From CAZVAR01 sp964625225 (GTDB taxonomy: Bacteria > Pseudomonadota > Alphaproteobacteria > JAJUGE01), in the NCBI GenBank assembly GCA_964625225.1, contig CAZVAR010000128.1, positions 1-11,025 on the forward strand: a stretch of 11,025 bases of DNA, written 5' to 3'. Below the pieces are notes generated by a model that was not told the DNA's origin, made no database searches, and worked only from the letters and a program-made list of their open reading frames with translations. Within the stretch, counting starts at the first letter, position 1. Each line of letters opens with the position of its first letter. Below are positions 1 through 7,351 of this stretch, one piece after another. Position numbers and translations under genes: made by a program.

Positions 1-103
1 ATGAGGCCGCGGCGTAGGGCCGCGGAGAACCGCCGGGGCCGCCGTCGCGTGTGTCACCACCGGCAAGGCTTCAATGAGGCCGCGGCGTAGGGCCGCGGAG
101 AAC
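1..103 (-). CRISPR. Leader-proximal end of a type I-G CRISPR array
   Basis: Two copies of one sequence lie 73 bp apart: 1-30 (its first 6 nt are cut off by the window edge) and 68-103 (a full 36-nt unit). They flank a 37-nt spacer at 31-67. The repeat contains a perfect 7-bp stem, CCGCGGC/GCCGCGG with a 5-nt loop (80-86 with 92-98). Read on the minus strand it starts GTTCTCC and ends ATTGAAGC. That ending is the 8-nt 5' handle usual for many type I repeats, so the array is transcribed leftward and 68-103 is the repeat next to the leader. Csb2 would be expected to cut 3' of the stem, before ATTGAAGC. The identity continues for 3 more bases (CGC at 31-33 and 104-106), so the repeat could be 37-39 nt. 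The rest of the array lies outside the window, so its size is unknown. Confidence 0.93.
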
Positions 104-107
104 CGCT

Positions 108-134
108 CCCCGAAATCTTTCCGTATTTCAGGGG
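108..134 (-). other. Dyad in the leader next to the first repeat
   Basis: CCCCGAAAT (108-116) is complementary to ATTTC-A-GGGG (125-134), giving 9 paired bases with one bulged A and an 8-nt loop. It begins 5 bp from the first repeat, inside the AT-richest part of the leader end. It could be a recognition element for Cas1-Cas2 integration, or an early hairpin in the pre-crRNA. Neither role can be shown from sequence alone. Confidence 0.5.
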
Positions 135-175
135 CGGTACATGGCGGATTGCGAGCGCTCCCCGCTCCGGCCGCA

Positions 176-189
176 CGGGGCGCGCCCCG
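176..189. other. 14-bp perfect palindrome in the leader
   Basis: CGGGGCGCGCCCCG reads the same on both strands. It lies about 70 bp from the first repeat. It could be a protein-binding dyad or simply a product of high GC content. Confidence 0.35.
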
Positions 190-274
190 CCTGCCGTCCG
201 GCTGCGATCGGGAACAGCCAAGTCTCTGATTCATATCGTCCAACAACGTTGCGAGTGCTCGCCAGCGCCGGATG

Positions 275-304
275 CGCCGCGGCACCGCTCGCACGGCCGC
301 GGCG
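275..304 (-). terminator. GC-only hairpin just downstream of cas2
   Basis: CGCCGCGGC (275-283) and GCCGCGGCG (296-304) form a perfect 9-bp stem with a 12-nt loop. On the minus strand it starts 6 nt after the cas2 stop codon. No U-tract follows, so it is not a canonical intrinsic terminator; a transcript-end stabiliser, pause site or Rho-linked end is equally possible. The inner 7 bp of the stem (CCGCGGC/GCCGCGG) are identical to the stem of the CRISPR repeat, which raises the possibility of a decayed repeat or a Csb2-binding mimic. Confidence 0.45.
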
Positions 305-310
305 ACCGTA

Positions 311-601
311 TCACACCACGACGACCTCGCGCGCGACAGCTTCGAACGCCTTGCCGAGGCTGTCAACGCGCGGCTCGACCTTCGTTGCCGGGCCGAGATC
401 CAGCAGGATCACGTGGTCTTCGTCATGCTTGATCAGGCCATCCAGCGCAGCCTTCAACTCCGCCCGCCGCCGGCGGCTCAGCCGGCACTGGAAGACCGAG
501 AGCTGCAGCCAGGCGCCATAGCCCTGCAGCAGTCGGAATACGCGCCGCCAGCGCTTCGGCGAGCGGATGTCGTAGGCGACGATGTAGAGATGCTCCTCCA
601 T
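311..601 (-). CDS. cas2: Cas2, CRISPR adaptation protein
   Basis: This 96-residue protein has the size and fold signature of Cas2. An N-terminal beta strand ends in the conserved aspartate (YIVAYD, Asp11), and QLSVFQC at 33-39 is the second characteristic strand. Cas2 dimers bridge two Cas1 dimers and hold the prespacer during integration; the role is structural in characterised systems. The ATG lies 12 nt after the cas4-cas1 stop codon. A GAGGT ribosome site (611-615) overlaps that stop, so translation is probably coupled. It is the last gene of the operon, and the leader and array follow. The sequence looks complete, with no sign of damage. Confidence 0.96.
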   Translation of the reverse strand: MEEHLYIVAYDIRSPKRWRRVFRLLQGYGAWLQLSVFQCRLSRRRRAELKAALDGLIKHDEDHVILLDLGPATKVEPRVDSLGKAFEAVAREVVVV

Positions 602-610
602 GCGGTCCCG

Positions 611-613
611 ACC

Positions 614-615
<2 letters not shown>
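611..615 (-). promoter_or_regulatory. Ribosome binding site of cas2
   Basis: GAGGT on the minus strand lies 9 nt before the cas2 ATG and overlaps the TGA stop of cas4-cas1. It supports the chosen start and suggests coupled translation. Confidence 0.6.
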
Positions 616-2326
<1,711 letters not shown>

Positions 2327-2336
2327 ATCCGGCGGC

Positions 2337-4064
2337 TCATCGTTCGGATCGGAACAGGCCGAGTCCGAAGTGGCAGCCGAAGCCGAGCGCGAGGGGACCG
2401 GACACGGGCTCGGCGAAGGTCAGTCGCCAGAAGCTTCCCTGCGTGTCGGGCTGGGTCAGCCCGCGGCGCGAACGGAAGCGGTGGAAATGGGCGGCGCGCC
2501 GTGGCCGCCCGTTGACCATGATCGCAGGCAGAAGCCTGTCGCCGGCATCGGCGAGGCCCGTTACCGAGCCGCAGCCTTCGAGACACGGATCGATGCGCTC
2601 GGGCCGGATCTTCAAGCGCTTCTCGCATTCGCGCCGGATCTGGCGCATCGCCTCGCTGAGACGGAGCGCCTCGCCGCGCGTGATCGCGTCCGCCTCGACC
2701 GCCGGGCGCAGCTCCTTCTCGACATTCTCCATCCTGAACGATCGCGGATTCAGGTTGGTCTTGGAATGCCAGGGCATCAGGTAAGGTGTCGCCGAAACCC
2801 ATCGGCAGGCTCGATCGAGCAGCCGACTCGCGTCTGCAAACGCCTCGCGCCGGCCGAAGCCTTCGAGGGCAAGGCGCCATTCCTGGCGGCCACGCTCCGC
2901 GGACCCGTCGTCCGCATCGGCGCGGCCTCGCGGCTCCAGCCACAGACGGACCAGGCGATCGAGCGCGCGCTGGCAGTCCGCGTCGATGCCGGCCGGGACA
3001 TGGATGACGAGATGATCGATCTCGCCATCGCCGTCGGCGTCTTCGGGCAGATAGAAGGCGTGGGTGTGTGCCCCGCCGTTGAGCGGTTTCCCGCCCGCGC
3101 CGCGGCCGGAGAAGGTCGGCGGGATTCGGTCCCGCCCCACGGCGTACCCGATCCGTGACAGCGCCGCGACCCGCGCGAGCTCGCCGATCTTCACGGCATC
3201 TTCGATCCGCGGCCGTGGCCGACCGGCCAGTATGTAACGGGCGGTATCGGGCAGGTCGCGCCGGGCAGGAGGACGGACCGCGCGGCTGCGTGGCACGGGG
3301 CCGAGGGGCGGGCGCGTGTAGAGCAGCTCCTGCGAGGCCGGTGGCGCACTCCACCTGGCCGCCTGCAGGTCGGCGGTGTCGAGCGCGAGCGCATCGACGA
3401 GGCGTTCGGGCAGGGTCTTCCGAACTTTCTCCGCCTGGCGTCGAGGCCCTTCGATACGCGCCAGGTGGCGTTCGCGCGCGGCGGCATAGGCGACGGCAGG
3501 CAGCGGTGCGCGCAGCCGCACCGGAACCGCCGTGGTCGCATCCAGATCCGATGCTCCCCGGTAGTCCTGGGGAATGCAGTTCGGCCCCGGGCCGTCCGGC
3601 CAGGCCTCGAACGTTTCGGCTTCGACCCAGCTCTCCGCGCGCCCGAGATAGCCGAGCCGCTCGGCGAGATGGTCCAGCAAGGCCCGGCTGCGCCCGTCCA
3701 GCGCCGCCTCCGGCCAGCACACCAGGATCGGCTCGCTCGCGTCGAACCGTGCAAAGGCATCGAAGACCAGCGTCTTTGTGACCGGCGCTGGCATGAAGTG
3801 GCGGGCATGCGCATGCACGGCGTCGGGCAGGCGGTAAACGGGAGCCGCTTCTGCCAGGGCGTCGATCAGCCCGGCAAGATCGGTCTCGGAGAAGCGGTCG
3901 CGGTCCGCCTTGCGGTGGTAGCAGGCGATCAGCGCCCGCAGGATGCGCCACGGCTCCGGCGGCCAGGCCACGTCCGCCTCGTTGACGTGCCGGCCCCAGG
4001 GCGTCGCGTGATAGCGCCCGGCCGGGAACCTGAACGACAGTCCGATCACGGCGTCACTTCTCAT
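2337..4064 (-). CDS. csb2: Csb2, Cas5-Cas6 type crRNA-processing subunit (type I-G)
   Basis: This 575-residue protein matches the Csb2 (GSU0054, Cas5-Cas6 fusion) family. It has an N-terminal GRYHATPWGRHVNE (16-29) followed by WPPEPWRILRAL (34-45). The central segment GGAHTHAFYLPEDADGDGEI runs from 330 with an acidic DADGDGEID loop (342-350). The C-terminal end, LALGFGCHFGLGLF (558-571), is a glycine-rich loop of Cas6 type. In the family it cuts the repeat to release crRNA, then caps the 5' handle as the Cas5 part of the effector complex. Which histidine is catalytic cannot be decided here. The ATG lies inside the end of csb1 (11-nt overlap) with no good ribosome site, so translation probably depends on ribosomes terminating on csb1. 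Confidence 0.94.
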   Translation of the reverse strand: MRSDAVIGLSFRFPAGRYHATPWGRHVNEADVAWPPEPWRILRALIACYHRKADRDRFSETDLAGLIDALAEAAPVYRLPDAVHAHARHFMPAPVTKTLVFDAFARFDASEPILVCWPEAALDGRSRALLDHLAERLGYLGRAESWVEAETFEAWPDGPGPNCIPQDYRGASDLDATTAVPVRLRAPLPAVAYAAARERHLARIEGPRRQAEKVRKTLPERLVDALALDTADLQAARWSAPPASQELLYTRPPLGPVPRSRAVRPPARRDLPDTARYILAGRPRPRIEDAVKIGELARVAALSRIGYAVGRDRIPPTFSGRGAGGKPLNGGAHTHAFYLPEDADGDGEIDHLVIHVPAGIDADCQRALDRLVRLWLEPRGRADADDGSAERGRQEWRLALEGFGRREAFADASRLLDRACRWVSATPYLMPWHSKTNLNPRSFRMENVEKELRPAVEADAITRGEALRLSEAMRQIRRECEKRLKIRPERIDPCLEGCGSVTGLADAGDRLLPAIMVNGRPRRAAHFHRFRSRRGLTQPDTQGSFWRLTFAEPVSGPLALGFGCHFGLGLFRSER

Positions 4065-5013
4065 ACCGGACCACCGTCACGCGCGGATCGGCGAAGCGCC
4101 CCTCCGCGGCAACGGCAGCGATCAGGCCCGGCAGTTCTTCCGCAAGCTGATGCACCGACGGCACCGTCGCGCCCTCGGGACGCGTGACACGCAGTCCGTT
4201 GTCCTTCAGCCGCAGATCGCAGGCCGTCCGCAGCCGGAGGCCTTCGCCGAGGAACTTGCCGATCTTGAACAGCGCGAGCGCGACCAGCAGCCGGTAAACA
4301 TTGTCGCCGAGTCCGAACGCCCGGATCTGCTGGAGATCGAGGTTGAAGTAGGCGGTGATGCGGTCCGCAACGAACTCGTCGCGCGCGAAGGGCACGTTGC
4401 CGAAGCCTCTTGCCGTATCGCCCTGCGGGTCGACGATGTCATTCTTGACACCGCCGCTCGCCGCCGTCGTGACCCCGCTCGCCTCGATGAAAGCCGAAAG
4501 TGCGCGTGGCAGGCGCAGACGACCGCCCGCGAGGTCCTTCTTCGCAAGAAAAAGGCCGTGCAGGAGAGCGTTGGTGTCGAGCCGGAGGACCGTTTCGGCG
4601 AGTTTAGTCAAGTCCACCCGCCCCTCCTCCATTCCGGCCAAGTCTTTCTTGAGGGTATTGAATACCGACTTGTCTTTACCCTCGAGGATATAGGGGGAGT
4701 TCAAGCGGTGCGCCTCGAGGACGGAGTTGGTCAGCGGCTCGCCGTTTCCGTTGGTCACCTTTACCAGCGGCAGGCCCCGGAGCGGTGCGATCCAGTCGTC
4801 GGCGGCCTCGTCCCAGCAGACTTTCTCCAGCCGGTTGGCCATGCTCTGAGCGGATTCGACCAGCAGCATCCGCACGCCGCCCGGCGCGTCGTAGAGCGCC
4901 GGCCCCAGGTTCGGGAAGCCGGTCGGCTGAAACCGCGTCCCCTGCAGCGGCTCCAGCTCGGCTTCGATCAACAGGCGCGGCGCGCCGTCGAGTGCGGACA
5001 GGTCAAGCGGCAT
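4054..5013 (-). CDS. csb1: Csb1, Cas7-type backbone subunit (type I-G)
   Basis: This 319-residue protein carries the conserved blocks of the Csb1 (GSU0053) family: LQGTRFQPTGFPNLGPALY (23-41), LVESAQSMANRLE (51-63), SVLEAHRLNSPYI (97-109), LDTNALLHGLFLA (145-157), ASGGVKND (185-192) and GFGNVPFARDEF (203-214). Cas7-type proteins polymerise along the crRNA spacer and form the backbone of the effector complex. Its length is normal for the family. The first residues overlap the end of csx17 by 11 nt. A strong purine-rich ribosome site precedes the ATG, which suits a subunit needed in several copies. The last 11 nt overlap csb2. Confidence 0.95.
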   Translation of the reverse strand: MPLDLSALDGAPRLLIEAELEPLQGTRFQPTGFPNLGPALYDAPGGVRMLLVESAQSMANRLEKVCWDEAADDWIAPLRGLPLVKVTNGNGEPLTNSVLEAHRLNSPYILEGKDKSVFNTLKKDLAGMEEGRVDLTKLAETVLRLDTNALLHGLFLAKKDLAGGRLRLPRALSAFIEASGVTTAASGGVKNDIVDPQGDTARGFGNVPFARDEFVADRITAYFNLDLQQIRAFGLGDNVYRLLVALALFKIGKFLGEGLRLRTACDLRLKDNGLRVTRPEGATVPSVHQLAEELPGLIAAVAAEGRFADPRVTVVRYEK

Positions 5014-7351
5014 CGACTCTCTCTCCCTCCTCGTCCTCGTTCTGTGCGGGAAGCTCGTAGGCGCGCTTCGCCAGCCGCCGGACGGCGCTGCGCGAAACCG
5101 GGATCAGCAGCGCGGCGGCGAGGCGCCGGGCCTCGATGGGCGGCACGTCCAGGCGCGCGGCCAGAGGCGCCCAGCCGCTCGCGCGGACGCGGCCGAGCGC
5201 GGCAGCGAGCGCCGCTGCGACCTGATGATGGGAGCCGCCGGCAAGCCGCTCGACCGTTCCCGGCGGCACCGGCATGCGGCCCGCCTCCGCCAGCAGCCGT
5301 CCTTGCCGCAACCGGCGGTCGGGTGTGAACACCGGCTTCAGGGCGGCATAGGCGAGCGGAATCGGCCCGTCTTCGCCTGCCGTCTCCCAGGCCAGGGGCA
5401 TCTCGCTTTCCCGGCGGCGCACGCCGAAATCGACCCAGACCAGCCCGGCGAGGAGGGACGCGATCCGGCTATCATCGACGGTTCCGGACAAGAACGCCGA
5501 TACCGCTCCGAGCCCTGCATAGAGCGCCCCGTCCAAAGGCTTGTCGGCCAGGCCCCGCCGCTTCTGTTCGATCAGCCGCCGTGCGAGGACGCCGGTCAGG
5601 TTGTCGATAAGCGTCCCCGGGCCCCAGACCGCGAGTGCGCTGGCGTCGACCCAGGCAAAACTTCGTTGTGGCCGGGCGTCCCGATTTCCGAGCTTCGTCT
5701 CGTCCAAAGGGACGAAATGCGCCGCCATCGGCAGCCAGACCCGGTTCGGCGTGCTGGCGGCCTCCTGTGCAGGAGCGTCTGATCCTCTGATCCCCGGTTC
5801 CGGCCGGGCACCGACGCTCGCGAGGGCCGCCGCGATCTCGAACTCCGGAGAACCGTCCCTGGCATCGGTGATCCACTGCCGAGGCAGCGGCGGCGGCGGA
5901 CCGACGCGGCCCCGTGCGGCAGGGCTGGTCGAGAGGTAGCGTGCCGCTTCGCCGACCGCGATGAGGACTCCCTGGACCGCCTCCGGCGTGTTGCGCTGCG
6001 TCAGGTCGAACAGCGACTCGTCCAGCCGTTGCGCCAACTTGACCAGGCGCACCGGCGGGTCCGTGATCGCGCCGCGCGCGAGCCGCCGCAGGTGGGCGAG
6101 CCATTGGCCGCGCTCGAGATCATCGATCAGGTCGGCGCGCGGGTTGCGCCGCACCTGTATGCGTCCTGCCGGCGCGGAAATGTACATCTTGCCGTGCCGT
6201 TGCAGGAAGGCGTGGCGCTCGAAGGCGTCGATCCCGCGGTCAACGGCCAGCTTGGCCACTGCCCGGGCGAAATCGAGGCCATCGGCGGCGGCTCGGCGGC
6301 CGATCGTCGCTCGACCTTCCGCAAGCAGCATTCTGATCTCACGATAACCCGCGAAGCCGGACCAGATCGGCAGCCAGATCTCCGACCGCGCTGGGGTTTC
6401 GTCCGTTACATCCGCGATGCCCGACCCGGCCGCAACGACGTCGGCGGTAAACGGCAGGCTGGCCTCGGCAGCGCTTCCGCCCGTCAAACGCCGTGTTGCG
6501 GCACTGGCGAACAGCAGGGCGCCCTCAAGTGCAAGGACAAGATCCCAAGCGTTGAGTAAGGACGCGCCCTCGAAGCCGCTTCCGGCGTTGTAGCCGCCGA
6601 CTGCGCCGGGCGCGAACTGGCTGATTCCGCCGGAACCCAGGCCTACCGCCGGATCGCTGAACAGGGACCCCTCAATTTGCCGGGCCGCCAGCGCGGTGGG
6701 TTCCCCCGTCCGGAGATCGATGAGCTGCGCCAAGCGCTGCATGAACGTGCTGGAGAAGTCCAGATTCCCGTCATTGCCGCCGCTGCCGAGCAGAGCCGGA
6801 TAGCGCGTGCGATCCGAGGTGATCGCGACGGAGGCATCGAACCAGGCGAGCCCCTCTTCCGGCAGCTCACTGCGAATCTGGCGGACGAGCGCATCCTTGG
6901 CCGGGCCTTTCGGAGCTTGGTCCAGGTTGCAGCGGCGCAGAAGCGCACGCACAAACTGAATCGCGGTGCGGTAAGGAACCAGCCGCGCCGCCTCCGATTG
7001 CTCGATGGCCCCGAGCGTTCGAGTGGCCTCCGTCGGCTCATCGCGCACGCCTGTCTTTTTCCGTTTGCCCGTCTCGGGATCTTTCTCCTTTTCCTTGCCT
7101 TCGCGGAAATAGAAGCCGCTGCCGCCGTTCCACGGCGAGACGATCGGGGTCGGCCGGTAGTCGCGCAGCAGGAACTGCAGGAGACCTTCGCGGCCGAGCT
7201 GCGTCTCCAGGACGAAGCTCTCGCCGATCCAGGCACCCCGCGCGGCCGGGTCGGCGCCCTGCTCGACCACGAGGCGGAGCACGCCAAGCGCCTTCAGGTA
7301 GCTGGCGACGGGCGACGGCCGGCAGCCGAGGAGAGGCAGCGGCTCAGACAT
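5003..7351 (-). CDS. csx17: Csx17, Cas8-type large subunit (type I-G)
   Basis: From the ATG at 7351 this is a 782-residue protein of the Csx17 (Cas8u2) family. Recognisable blocks are LLGCRPSPVASYLKALGVLR (7-26), PWNGGSGFY (73-81), GSGGNDGNLDFSSTFMQRL (189-207), GGYNAGSGFEG (252-262), IWLPIW (325-330) and RHAFLQRHGKMYISAPAGR (379-397). The large subunit is expected to read the PAM, hold the displaced DNA strand and recruit Cas3; this is inferred from other Cas8 proteins. The open frame continues 49 codons further upstream, but that stretch overlaps cas3, is low in complexity and lacks family similarity. The ATG chosen overlaps the cas3 stop by 8 nt and has a good ribosome site. A charged Lys/Glu-rich segment (84-103) looks like a flexible insertion. 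Confidence 0.94.
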   Translation of the reverse strand: MSEPLPLLGCRPSPVASYLKALGVLRLVVEQGADPAARGAWIGESFVLETQLGREGLLQFLLRDYRPTPIVSPWNGGSGFYFREGKEKEKDPETGKRKKTGVRDEPTEATRTLGAIEQSEAARLVPYRTAIQFVRALLRRCNLDQAPKGPAKDALVRQIRSELPEEGLAWFDASVAITSDRTRYPALLGSGGNDGNLDFSSTFMQRLAQLIDLRTGEPTALAARQIEGSLFSDPAVGLGSGGISQFAPGAVGGYNAGSGFEGASLLNAWDLVLALEGALLFASAATRRLTGGSAAEASLPFTADVVAAGSGIADVTDETPARSEIWLPIWSGFAGYREIRMLLAEGRATIGRRAAADGLDFARAVAKLAVDRGIDAFERHAFLQRHGKMYISAPAGRIQVRRNPRADLIDDLERGQWLAHLRRLARGAITDPPVRLVKLAQRLDESLFDLTQRNTPEAVQGVLIAVGEAARYLSTSPAARGRVGPPPPLPRQWITDARDGSPEFEIAAALASVGARPEPGIRGSDAPAQEAASTPNRVWLPMAAHFVPLDETKLGNRDARPQRSFAWVDASALAVWGPGTLIDNLTGVLARRLIEQKRRGLADKPLDGALYAGLGAVSAFLSGTVDDSRIASLLAGLVWVDFGVRRRESEMPLAWETAGEDGPIPLAYAALKPVFTPDRRLRQGRLLAEAGRMPVPPGTVERLAGGSHHQVAAALAAALGRVRASGWAPLAARLDVPPIEARRLAAALLIPVSRSAVRRLAKRAYELPAQNEDEEGERVDAA
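5019..5030 (-). promoter_or_regulatory. Strong ribosome binding site of csb1
   Basis: GGAGGGAGAGAG on the minus strand lies 5-17 nt before the csb1 ATG, inside the csx17 coding sequence. It is the best Shine-Dalgarno match in the operon and may raise output of the multi-copy backbone subunit. Confidence 0.65.

Larger units (their letters stand above)
104..310 (-). promoter_or_regulatory. CRISPR leader between cas2 and the array
   Basis: This 207-bp stretch between the cas2 stop codon and the first repeat has no credible gene; the plus-strand open frames over it are chance frames antisense to cas2. By position and by repeat orientation it is the leader, which carries the pre-crRNA promoter and the signals for polarised spacer insertion. 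Visible structure is a GC-only hairpin just after cas2 (275-304), an AT-richer patch around 225-248, a 14-bp palindrome (176-189) and a dyad abutting the first repeat (108-134). No convincing -35/-10 pair was found, so the promoter is inferred only. Confidence 0.75.

Noticed and set aside
295..304. Ten-base match GGCCGCGGCG to the CRISPR repeat, as an independent degenerate repeat
   Set aside because: It is built on the self-complementary CCGCGG and the flanks do not continue the match; it is treated only as part of the post-cas2 hairpin.
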